Notes: generated by a model from the sequence alone, not told the origin. DNA of 64,000 bases from Robertkochia solimangrovi (GCF_007279655.1 NZ_QKWN01000010.1:1-64000); one strand, 5' to 3'. Numbered from the stretch's first letter, positions 54,748 through 62,707 are shown. Numbers and translations: made by a program.

Positions 54748-55252
54748 AAAGCATTAGTCGCTTTCTCCAAAGTCAATATTTTAATTATCAACTACTTCAT
54801 CATTTTGTTTTTAAGCGTGTTGATCTATGTATGAAGCTCTGATTCATCTTTAAATCAATACTATATAACTTGCTCAGCATCCTATATGTGATTCCATTAG
54901 GTAAACCGCGCTTTGCCTTTGTGATGGATATCTGCCGGATTTACAACCAGGGAATTCCATCCAAACGAAATAAAACTGCGGTGTGCTGAATAACCACAAC
55001 ATCCGGCTTCATAAGCGGTACTCACTTCATGATCAGGAAAATGTTTATGAACAAAAGTTCATAATTGCAACGCATCCGGAGGCATGCTAAAGGATTTACC
55101 GGCAAACAGATCTGTACTGCAATGAACTTTCCAGCTTCGTTTGTGTATGTCAAATCCAATGAATAACTTGGCACTAGCAGTTTGTAGTGTTTCCATCTCT
55201 ATAAGTTTTAGTGAACTTTAAAGATACTCGACAAACTGCTTTTACATAGATG
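54741..55252 (-). mobile_element. Non-autonomous IS1111-like derivative, copy D
   Basis: 512 bp; same deletion junction as B and C. The right end reads ACATAGATG then target ATAAAA, two bases (CT) shorter than the other copies. Confidence 0.8.
54897..55196 (-). pseudogene. Truncated IS110 transposase, copy D, with a stop codon
   Basis: Same 99-codon remnant as B and C, but codon 46 (AGA in the others) is TGA, in the LQL-stop-TF context, so even the short frame is broken here. Confidence 0.75.
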
Positions 55253-55392
55253 ATAAAAATAATGGCGTATTTTCTACCAATAAAAAGAAAAGTAATAAAA
55301 ACAATCATTGGTCTAAACTGAAAAAATTGTGGTCATAAAACCGCCATATTCTTATACAAGACCGTTGTACACCATTTAAGAAAACCAAGAAA

Positions 55393-55773
55393 ATGAGTTG
55401 GGACATTGTACTTTTTAATTCAAAACAGAAAATTAATTCGGTTACCGAATTGGATGAAAATCAATTGGAACCGACTGATTTTAGTGGAATTTTGGAAACC
55501 TCATTTGACCGAATAAACAAAAACGAAAACCATCGAGAAATAGTCGGGACTGAATTTACGATTGACTTTTTTTCCGATAGTGAGTATTCGAGTAATTTTA
55601 TGTTATCCTTATATGGGGAAAATGGAATTTACGCCTTGATTAAATTGGCTAAAAAATACAAGTGGCAAATTTATGACTCTGGTATCGATGAAATGATTGA
55701 CTTGGAAAACCCAGAGAAAAACGGATTTAAAAATCATAAGGAATATGTTGAAAAAATTGGACATATAAAGTAA
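55393..55773 (+). CDS. Cassette 25, gene a: small soluble protein (MSWDIVLFNSKQ family)
   Basis: 126 residues, cytosolic; the opening MSWDIVLFNSKQKI and the phrase FTIDFFSD are those of a small hypothetical family I associate with accessory regions of Bacteroidota. ATG 29 bases after the boundary. It ends immediately before gene b (zero gap). Function unknown. Confidence 0.6.
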   Translation: MSWDIVLFNSKQKINSVTELDENQLEPTDFSGILETSFDRINKNENHREIVGTEFTIDFFSDSEYSSNFMLSLYGENGIYALIKLAKKYKWQIYDSGIDEMIDLENPEKNGFKNHKEYVEKIGHIK

Positions 55774-56175
55774 ATGATATATACTATCAAGGTTTGGTTG
55801 TTTACCGTAATAATTTCACCGCTTTTGTTAGCCTTAATTTTGGGTGTTATTTTAAATAACTCTAGTTTCAATAGTATATTGAGTTCTTACGAAATTGTAT
55901 TTGTTATGATACTAGTAGGTTTAATTTCATCTATACCAGCAATGGTAATTTTTGGATTAATTAAACAGCGTTTAAAGAACAAATTTTCGGATTTAAAAGA
56001 GAAAATAATCTTGTCCTTTTATTCTTTTTTGTCAGTTTGGATTACATTTTACATAGTAGATAATGGATTTATAACACGATGGTCGGAACAAACAATTTGG
56101 GTATTAATTTATTCCTTAACAATAGTAATAGGAGTTTGGATTTTTAAATTTCCAAAAGGTGAATTAATTGAATAA
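55774..56175 (+). CDS. Cassette 25, gene b: four-helix membrane protein
   Basis: 133 residues, four hydrophobic segments (about 5-25, 40-62, 82-97, 108-125). It starts with the base after the stop of gene a, so the two are coupled. Confidence 0.55.
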   Translation: MIYTIKVWLFTVIISPLLLALILGVILNNSSFNSILSSYEIVFVMILVGLISSIPAMVIFGLIKQRLKNKFSDLKEKIILSFYSFLSVWITFYIVDNGFITRWSEQTIWVLIYSLTIVIGVWIFKFPKGELIE

Positions 56176-56180
56176 AAAAC

Positions 56181-56384
56181 GGTGTACAACACAGTGCATA
56201 AAACATAGCTAGTAAGTGCTTGACAATAGGTCTATGCCTATTTACAGAGACCGCCAAATTTTTAAATTTGGCTTTTAGAAAAGAAAAATTAAAAACAAAA
56301 CATAAAAATTCGGCTCTGTGTTAATCCGAAAAGTTAGCGTCTTTTTTTACGCTACGTTTCATACACAAACCGTCAGACTGCGCA
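56181..56384 (+). repeat. attC-like site 25 (long, about 204 bp)
   Basis: GGTGTACAAC is the exact complement of GTTGTACACC at 55364; the right core is GTCAGACTGCGCA. Inner hairpin CCAAATTTTTAAATTTGG; outer arms weak. Confidence 0.65.
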
Positions 56385-56492
56385 AAAACATATTTTGAAT
56401 ACTAGAATATTTGGAGGGGTATCTGAAAAAAAAATCAAATACGGGAATCTCAGAGAGTTAAATTTAGTTATTGCGCAGACTCCCGTTACCTG
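56372..56492 (+). other. Mini-cassette 26 without a gene
   Basis: Between the core GTCAGACTGCGCA (56372) and TGCGCAGAC (56472), followed within 3 bp by the next core GTTACCTGA (56484), lie about 100 bp with no open frame. The site is reduced to almost nothing, so this is a decayed or gene-less cassette. Confidence 0.5.
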
Positions 56493-56503
56493 AAATTAAA
56501 AAG

Positions 56504-57367
56504 TTGACAAGAATACTAGCCATATTAATGATTCTAACTTCTGCAAATATGTTTGCTCAAGAATCCAAATATTGTGATGCACAATGGTGTAGTCTCCCGA
56601 AAAATCACGAAGCTCATTCTGATCCATACTACAATGGACACCTTTGTGAGAACTTTGATTCTAAGCAAGCTAATTTTAGTGCAGAGTATTTAAGACTTCA
56701 AACAGAATGGCTATCAAAAATAGCTACGGATAAAACTGAACAATTAGTCAGGTATAACTTTGATACAGACTCATTATTTAACACAGGTGAATTTCAACAA
56801 AATGGAATCATAGGGTTAGATTACAAAAGAATTAGATTCCATATTTCTGACACCAAACAAAAAGAAGGTGAATTAGAATTTATAATAAGCGGTAAATCAA
56901 ATGTTACAGGAAACATCTGTGACTTTAAAGGCTCTTTAAAAGTTCTCAAGGTGTATGAGATTACCGAAAATTATGATTTTCCAGGACAAGCAACACTTTT
57001 TGCAGAGTATGAATTCTTTGAAGACAGCACTCAAAATCATGTGGGCATATTCAAAGGAACATTTGAATGTTCTATCGTGATTGACCATGAGACAAAAGAA
57101 ATCAAGCTTGACGAAAGTTTTGCAATTGCGGACGGCTATTACAACCGTACTTATGTAGGCATATGGGAAAGTTATAATTCCGGAAAAAGGAAAAAATGCA
57201 TTTGGGGTGATTATCGGCTGCCATTCACATTTGACTTTGACTGTGGAGATGGCGAAATGATGGTCAATTTAAAGTATATAAAAAATGGATGGGAAACATT
57301 TGGAGATGGTTCAGAATATGAATACAGGATAGGTAAACTCAGACTAAAAAAACAATGGTGGAAATAA
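56504..57367 (+). CDS. Cassette 27: secreted protein of unknown function
   Basis: 287 residues from TTG 56504, which gives a clean signal peptide (MTRILAILMILTSANMFAQ); an upstream TTG at 56471 would lie across the cassette boundary. Cysteine-containing N-terminus (YCDAQWCSLPKNHEAH), then a beta-rich domain (FDTDSLFNTGEF; WESYNSGKRKKCIWGDYRLP). Family unknown. Confidence 0.6.
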   Translation: MTRILAILMILTSANMFAQESKYCDAQWCSLPKNHEAHSDPYYNGHLCENFDSKQANFSAEYLRLQTEWLSKIATDKTEQLVRYNFDTDSLFNTGEFQQNGIIGLDYKRIRFHISDTKQKEGELEFIISGKSNVTGNICDFKGSLKVLKVYEITENYDFPGQATLFAEYEFFEDSTQNHVGIFKGTFECSIVIDHETKEIKLDESFAIADGYYNRTYVGIWESYNSGKRKKCIWGDYRLPFTFDFDCGDGEMMVNLKYIKNGWETFGDGSEYEYRIGKLRLKKQWWK

Positions 57368-57374
57368 AAAAACT

Positions 57375-57523
57375 ACAGGCAACAAGCTGTATGCAACATT
57401 GCCAGGCCATAACACCTAATAAAATATTTTCTTACATTGATCAGTGAATTCTAATCGAGCCAAAAGTTAGTGCAGTTCACGAACTGTTATGGCAACGAAT
57501 CATACACCGGAGCGTTGTAAAAC
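57375..57523 (+). repeat. attC-like site 27 (GTATAAGCC type, variant)
   Basis: 149 bp. ACAGGCAAC ... GTTGTAAAAC. The body follows the CTTACATTGATCAGTGAATTC variant of the family. Confidence 0.8.
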
Positions 57524-57541
57524 ATTTAAAACGAACCGCAA

Positions 57542-58135
57542 ATGGGATTAGATTCTGTAGAATTAGTAATGTCAGTTGAGAAAAAATTTGGAATTAGAAT
57601 TCCTGATGCTGATTGCGAAAAAATTTATACTGTTCAGGATTTTGCGGATACAGTTTATAAAATGATTTCAATTCATTCAACTGAAAAATGCTTAACCCAA
57701 ATTATTTTTTACCGAATTAGTAAAGCTTTCGAAAACTTGGAGTTATCCAAACAAGAAATAAAACCTAACACGAAATTATCTGATTTACTGACTCAATCAG
57801 AATTAAAAACAAATTGGAATCGTTTAGGGGCAGAACTCAAATTTAAATTACCTGAATTAGCTGTTCTTGACTTTAATCCAAACTTGGATTCTTACGTAAC
57901 GTTTTTAGGTATTCGTACAATTAAAAGACAAACACCGGTAACAAAAGGAACAATAAAACAATTAATTGATTGGATTATATCACTCAATTTTAAAAAGATG
58001 ATTGATATTCAAAAGATTACCAACAAATATGAGGTTGAGAGAATAATTTCAGGAATTATAAGCGAAAATATGGGAATTCCAATAAGCGAAATTGAATTAA
58101 AACACTCAATAACAAATGATTTAGGAATTGACTAA
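57542..58135 (+). CDS. Cassette 28: apparently permuted acyl-carrier-protein gene
   Basis: 197 residues. It begins MGLDSVELVMSVEKKFGI, the second half of an acyl carrier protein including the phosphopantetheine serine (S5). The middle (about 55-150) is a helical domain of the kind that follows some ACPs (FYRISKAFENLELSKQ). It ends VERIISGIISENMGI ... SITNDLGID, the FIRST half of an ACP, cut exactly before the DSVEL serine loop. The two halves would join correctly head to tail through the recombination site. Whether the protein works as it stands is unknown. Confidence 0.65.
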   Translation: MGLDSVELVMSVEKKFGIRIPDADCEKIYTVQDFADTVYKMISIHSTEKCLTQIIFYRISKAFENLELSKQEIKPNTKLSDLLTQSELKTNWNRLGAELKFKLPELAVLDFNPNLDSYVTFLGIRTIKRQTPVTKGTIKQLIDWIISLNFKKMIDIQKITNKYEVERIISGIISENMGIPISEIELKHSITNDLGID

Positions 58136-58141
58136 AAAAAC

Positions 58142-58289
58142 GTTTTACAACAAGCTGTATAAGCCATTGCCGGTACCTCTCTCCTATTTAAAAATTTTCC
58201 TACATTAGTCAGTGAATATTAATCGAGCCAAAAGTTAGCGCAGTTCACAAACTGCAATGGCAACGGCTCATACACCAGGCGTTGCCACC
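58142..58289 (+). repeat. attC-like site 28 (GTATAAGCC type)
   Basis: 148 bp. GTTTTACAAC is the exact complement of GTTGTAAAAC at 57514; right core GTTGCCACC. Confidence 0.85.
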
Positions 58290-58299
58290 AATTAGAGAA

Positions 58300-58953
58300 A
58301 TGACCACGAAAGAAATTTACGAAAAAGCGAATAACGTTGTCGGAATTGAAGGAAGGACTGGAAATGAACGTCTTTGGGAAAGTGGTTTAATGGATGAATT
58401 TGACAAAGCGAAAAAAACAGACAAATACAAAGCTCGAATAATACTTCAAGCATTAAAATTTGACGAACTTTCCATTGGCAGAATAGTTGGATTCTCAATG
58501 GACTCTCTGGAATATCCAAATGCTTGGGATTTTCCGAATGAAAACTCAAACGGACAAGAAGATGAAAATAAAGCTACGTTGGAATATTCCAATCTTAAAG
58601 AAGTTGGAATGGGTGCGCCATTGATTGGAAAATGTAAAGTCAGACTTAATGACAATAAAGAAATTCTGATTTACGAAAATTGCGGTGGACCAGCAATTTG
58701 GACACGAAACGGACAAAAAGTTGCAATACCGATTTGGGACAGCTCATTTTTTGGCGGAACATTTCAAAGAATCGGAATTGTGGACTTGAAAAACCAAACG
58801 CTGACTAAATACAAAAAGAAATTTCGAGTTTTGGATTTAAAGTCATTTAGTGGTAACAATATTGTTGGATATGACAGTCCAATCCACCGAATGAAAAAAA
58901 TTGAATTTGATTATATTAACGAACCTATTGAAAAAATTATCGGAATAAAATAA
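58300..58953 (+). CDS. Cassette 29: soluble protein of unknown function
   Basis: 217 residues from ATG 58300 (a TTG at 58282 lies in the boundary core). Cytosolic; alpha-helical N-terminus, then a beta-rich half with YENCGGPAIWTRNGQKVAIP. No family recognised. Confidence 0.6.
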   Translation: MTTKEIYEKANNVVGIEGRTGNERLWESGLMDEFDKAKKTDKYKARIILQALKFDELSIGRIVGFSMDSLEYPNAWDFPNENSNGQEDENKATLEYSNLKEVGMGAPLIGKCKVRLNDNKEILIYENCGGPAIWTRNGQKVAIPIWDSSFFGGTFQRIGIVDLKNQTLTKYKKKFRVLDLKSFSGNNIVGYDSPIHRMKKIEFDYINEPIEKIIGIK

Positions 58954-58955
58954 CT

Positions 58956-59093
58956 GGTGGTAATAACTAAGGCTATAATTCATCGTGGCGACAGTGCAAA
59001 AACCAAAAGTAAAACCTATATTTAAACTGATTTCTCTGCGAAATAGTCCTGCGGACAATTCCACGCCGAAATCATAGCCCAACCGTTACTTGC
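58956..59093 (+). repeat. attC-like site 29 (GGCTATAATTCATCGTGG type)
   Basis: 138 bp. GGTGGTAATAAC (near-complement of GTTGCCACC) ... GTTACTTGC; body and arms as in site 22. Confidence 0.8.
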
Positions 59094-59112
59094 AAGCTGA
59101 AAAACGAACCGA

Positions 59113-59841
59113 ATGAACATAATACAAAAAATATCTAGAGGTATAATTAAGATCTCATTTGACACATCTGTTTTGACAATTGAGTATTTCAATAAAATGG
59201 ACAGGTACCATAAACAAGTTGATGACTTAAGAAAACTCGAAAACGGAACATTAGGAAAGGAAATTGCCAATTGCTTAGACGACCACAAATTGACTCTTGT
59301 GCCCAATTATGAAAGTCACGATTTAAAACACCTTTTACTTGACTACAAAATGACAGCAGAAGATGAAATTCGGATGCAAGCCTTTATGATTGGAAATGGC
59401 AATTATTCAATTCCATCATTTACAATTTTCTTTTTTGGAGCTATTTTACTTCCTGACTTATGGACGACTTTTTATTCGGATTTTGAAAAAGGACGGCAAA
59501 CTGTCCCAATCTCAAACTGGACAATTAATGACTTTGCAAACAGACCAATTAGAGAATTAAGAAATGAATTGGCTCAGCCAATAAGACAAAAAATAAACCT
59601 AATAGATATGAAACGATTGACTCAATTAGTTGCAATGGCAACAGTTTTCGCAGGAGTATTTGGAATGTTATTTTGCCTTCCGTTTTTATTCTCGTCAAAT
59701 ATGGCTGACCTGTTTGGAGCAGGATTCCCATTTGTTGGAGGTGCTATTTTATTCGTTGGTGGACTTCTGACTTTGTCAAACCTGACGAAAGAAAAAAATA
59801 AAAGCCAGCAAGTAACATCGGCTACAGCAAATGCGGGTTGA
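59113..59841 (+). CDS. Cassette 30: Coq4-like protein
   Basis: 242 residues. It contains the Coq4 hallmark HDxxHx11E intact (H69, D70, H73, E85: SHDLKHLLLDYKMTAEDE). A Coq4-like helical domain spans about 1-170, with two C-terminal membrane helices (about 185-225). Coq4 acts in ubiquinone biosynthesis, yet Bacteroidota use menaquinone, so another lipid-related role is likely. The tail SQQVTSATANAG runs into site 30. Confidence 0.7.
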   Translation: MNIIQKISRGIIKISFDTSVLTIEYFNKMDRYHKQVDDLRKLENGTLGKEIANCLDDHKLTLVPNYESHDLKHLLLDYKMTAEDEIRMQAFMIGNGNYSIPSFTIFFFGAILLPDLWTTFYSDFEKGRQTVPISNWTINDFANRPIRELRNELAQPIRQKINLIDMKRLTQLVAMATVFAGVFGMLFCLPFLFSSNMADLFGAGFPFVGGAILFVGGLLTLSNLTKEKNKSQQVTSATANAG

Positions 59842-59943
59842 CTGCTAAAAAATGAAAATATTTAAACTAAATAACATTCGGTCTGGTGGACAAAGATTCG
59901 GTTTTAAAACCCCATACTTGCCATAGCAAGGACCTTTACCTGC
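59818..59943 (+). repeat. attC-like site 30
   Basis: 126 bp. GCAAGTAAC is the exact complement of GTTACTTGC at 59085; the right core is TTTACCTGC. Arms GGCTA / CATAGC. Confidence 0.75.
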
Positions 59944-59958
59944 AAGCTGAAAACAGAA

Positions 59959-60429
59959 ATGCGAAAATTAATTGGACTTATATTGTTATTAACTCTAACG
60001 AGTTGTTCCTACAACACGGATTTCTATATTTTTAATTCAACTGATAAGCCGATTATAGTGACGTACGAATCTGGACCAAATGGAAAAATCTTCGTGACTG
60101 ACCCAATGATTGTGGAATTTGACTCGGATTTTCAAACTCGTGAAATAAAAAAAGCATACGAATACAAAACTGAACTTAAAGCTGATTCGAAAAATAAAAT
60201 CATTAGGTGTGAATTGAAAAGCGGACAAGCACTTTGGATTGGACACGATTTGAATTTTACTTTGACGAATCCAAACGAGGCTCTGATGTTGAAAGAAAAT
60301 CTTGTTGAATTAAAGGTAGAACAGAACGGAAATCAAATATTTCGTGTGGATGACAGATATGTAATTGACTTTTTTGAAACGATTGACATTCACACTGTCG
60401 GAATTAAAGTAAAAAAAGCCAGCAGGTAA
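59959..60429 (+). CDS. Cassette 31: lipoprotein of unknown function
   Basis: 156 residues; signal peptide and lipobox LTSC (MRKLIGLILLLTLTSC). The mature part is beta-rich. The stop TAA lies inside the recombination core GCAGGTAAC. Family unknown. Confidence 0.62.
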   Translation: MRKLIGLILLLTLTSCSYNTDFYIFNSTDKPIIVTYESGPNGKIFVTDPMIVEFDSDFQTREIKKAYEYKTELKADSKNKIIRCELKSGQALWIGHDLNFTLTNPNEALMLKENLVELKVEQNGNQIFRVDDRYVIDFFETIDIHTVGIKVKKASR

Positions 60430-60437
60430 CAACGGCT

Positions 60438-60737
60438 CCTATGAAAAGCATTAGTCACTTTCTCCAAAGTTAATATTTAAATTTTCAACTACTTCATCAT
60501 TTTGTTTTTAAGCGTGTTGATTTATGGATGAAGCTTTGATTCATCTTTAAATCAATACTATATAACTTGCTCAGCATCCTATATGTGATCGCTCTTTTGA
60601 GTGTCACCGGCATCTGTATGATTATAAGTTATAATAAACCCATTTACTTGCTATATATATGTGATCGTTCCAGACGTCACCCACGTTGTTTTGTAATATG
60701 GGTTTTAAATACTTCTTTGTGAGCTTTGTTATTGATT
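60438..60737 (-). ncRNA. Candidate guide RNA region of IS copy E
   Basis: 300-bp 3' non-coding end like that of copy A, with the hairpin GTTGATTT...AAATCAAT and the AAACCCAT/ATGGGTTT stem. RNA ends unknown. Confidence 0.4.
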
Positions 60738-61793
60738 TTATTCTATTACTCCAATCTGATAAGGTGTTTCTGTTTTTATTACTGCCAGCGTTCGGCTTAA
60801 TAACTTTCTGGCCACCTTTACAATAATACTCTTCACATTTTTACCATAATGTTTCCGGTAATATGCCTGCATCACCGGATCGGTACGTATGGCCTGCCAG
60901 GATGCCTCTATGAAATAGGATCGCAGTAAGCGGTGGGCTCGTGGGGTCATCCCCATCACCCTATAGGTTTCTGCACTTTGATAAACTCCTGGAGCCAAGC
61001 CTACATATCCAGCCAAATGTTTGACGCTGGAAAACCTTCTTAAATCACCCAGCTCACTTAGTATCCCACAGGCTACAATTCCTCCGATTCCCGGTATACT
61101 TTTCAATAAGTAATAATCCTTTTTAAAATGTTTTCGACAATAGGCCAGTAACTGACAGCTAACCAATCGTAAATCCTCATCGACAAAACGAAAATAGCGC
61201 ATGCGGCTTTCCAAACTTGCCTTTGCAATAGGATACTCAAATACCATTTCATCCAACCATTTTCTATAATCATGACTCCAATGATCGTTGTCAAAATGTT
61301 CCGGGACCTTGATGCCGAAATACAATAACTGCATTTTGATATAGCTCTTAATCCGTATGAAATCTTTCACTAAATCATTGCGTCGGCGAAATAAACTCCG
61401 CAGTGCCTCCCGATGTGTATCAGGTACCTCAATACTCTCCAAACGGCCATCCTTTAGCTCTCGGCTTATAAGTTGAGCATCAATGCGATCCGTTTTGGTA
61501 AACCGCTCTTTGCCTTTGCGATGAATATCTGCCGGATTTACAACCAGGGAATTCCATCCAAACGAAATAAAACTGCAGTGTGCTGAATAACCACAACATC
61601 CGGCTTCATAAGCGGTACTCACTTCATGATCAGGAAAATGTTTATGAACAAAAGTTCTTAATTGCAACGCATCCGGAGGCATGCTAAAAGATTTACCAGC
61701 AAAAAGATCTGTACTGCAATGAACTTTCCAACTACGTTTGTGTATGTCGATTCCAATGAATAACTTGGCACTAGCAGTTTGTTGTGTTTCCAT
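60738..61793 (-). CDS. IS110-family (DEDD) transposase, copy E
   Basis: 351 residues, intact, differing from copy A by only a handful of residues (for example HKHFPDHE for KKHFPDHE). All four DEDD residues (D16, E63, D102, D105) and the Transposase_20 domain are present. Two intact, near-identical copies imply recent movement. Confidence 0.93.
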   Translation of the reverse strand: METQQTASAKLFIGIDIHKRSWKVHCSTDLFAGKSFSMPPDALQLRTFVHKHFPDHEVSTAYEAGCCGYSAHCSFISFGWNSLVVNPADIHRKGKERFTKTDRIDAQLISRELKDGRLESIEVPDTHREALRSLFRRRNDLVKDFIRIKSYIKMQLLYFGIKVPEHFDNDHWSHDYRKWLDEMVFEYPIAKASLESRMRYFRFVDEDLRLVSCQLLAYCRKHFKKDYYLLKSIPGIGGIVACGILSELGDLRRFSSVKHLAGYVGLAPGVYQSAETYRVMGMTPRAHRLLRSYFIEASWQAIRTDPVMQAYYRKHYGKNVKSIIVKVARKLLSRTLAVIKTETPYQIGVIE

Positions 61794-61974
61794 CTCTATA
61801 AGTTTTAGTGAACTTTAAAGATACTCGACAAGCTGCTTTTACATAGATGCTATAATTCAGCGTGGCGATAGTGCAAAACCGAGAAGAAAAACATATAACC
61901 AGCTTGATTTCTCTGCGGAATAGTCCTGCTGACGATTCCACGCCGAAATCATAGCCAATCCGTTACCTACAATT

Positions 61975-62706
61975 ATGAAAAACAACATATTAATAATTCT
62001 TCTAACATTTAGTTCATTAGTATTTGGACAAAATTTAAAAGGAAATTATTCTGGATATTGGGCTTCAACTAATTGGAGTTATATTTTTGATGGTAATGGA
62101 AATTTTGAATATGTAACTGCAGGTCATTTCGGTTTTACAAAATCCAAAGGAAAGTACGAAATCAAGGGAGATACAGTTTATCTGAATGCCAAAAAAACTG
62201 GAATAGGAACTTTGGATGTTAAAAGGAGAATGCTAATTGAAAAAGATTCCTGCATAATTGACTTGATAATGAGATATGACTATTGCAAGTCGAGAAATAG
62301 TGAGTTTCTAAATTCTAATAAACGGAACTTCAAATTTCCCCAAACAAAACCTGAAAACACTAAATCAATATCGGATTTAAAAGCTGTTTTAGATTCTGCC
62401 TTTACAAATCCCAAGGTTGTTGATTATTTTCATTTTGAAGAATTTCCTGAGAGAAGATTGATTTTTAAACCTTATTTTGAGTTAAATGAATTAAACTTTC
62501 CTAATTTTAAAATTGGAAATAAAACATTAGGATTTAAAACAACTGATTTGCCAAAATTCTATATTGAGTTTATCGAAATTAATCAAAGTAAAGAATCTAT
62601 CGAACTTGAATTTGAAATCAAAGATGAAGGAGTTGAATTTACTATGATTTATGAGATTGCAAATAAAGAATGGAAATTGGAATATGAAAGACATAACGAA
62701 AAATAA
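61975..62706 (+). CDS. Cassette 32: secreted protein of unknown function
   Basis: 243 residues with a signal peptide (MKNNILIILLTFSSLVFGQ). The N-terminal half (GNYSGYWASTNWSYIFDGNG) resembles lipocalin-like or copper-resistance-NlpE-like small barrels in many flavobacterial secreted proteins; the second half is unassigned. The stop immediately precedes the core TGTAGGTAAC. Confidence 0.6.
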   Translation: MKNNILIILLTFSSLVFGQNLKGNYSGYWASTNWSYIFDGNGNFEYVTAGHFGFTKSKGKYEIKGDTVYLNAKKTGIGTLDVKRRMLIEKDSCIIDLIMRYDYCKSRNSEFLNSNKRNFKFPQTKPENTKSISDLKAVLDSAFTNPKVVDYFHFEEFPERRLIFKPYFELNELNFPNFKIGNKTLGFKTTDLPKFYIEFIEINQSKESIELEFEIKDEGVEFTMIYEIANKEWKLEYERHNEK

Positions 62707-62707
62707 C

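Larger units (their letters stand above)
54725..55373 (+). repeat. attC-like site 24, interrupted by IS copy D
   Basis: Left part GTGCACAGC + ACGGTGT (54725-54740); right part 55253-55373, starting ATAAAAATAATGGCG and ending GTTGTACACC. ATGGCG pairs with CGCCAT at 55342. Confidence 0.7.
60438..61851 (-). mobile_element. Full-length IS1111-like (IS110 family) element, copy E
   Basis: 1414 bp, nearly identical to copy A in length, ends and gene. Comparison with the empty site 22 fixes the insertion point between CGGCT and ATAATTC and shows that nothing is duplicated except possibly the dinucleotide CT. Confidence 0.88.
60422..61971 (+). repeat. attC-like site 31, interrupted by IS copy E
   Basis: Left part GCAGGTAAC + AACGGCT (60422-60437); right part 61852-61971, ATAATTCAGCGTGGCG ... 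GTTACCTACA. Joined, they rebuild a GGCTATAATTCAGCGTGG-type site like the uninterrupted site 22. Confidence 0.82.

Noticed and set aside
56471-56503. Earlier TTG start of the cassette 27 gene
   Set aside because: It would cross the cassette boundary and place charged residues before the signal peptide; TTG 56504 gives a clean signal peptide.
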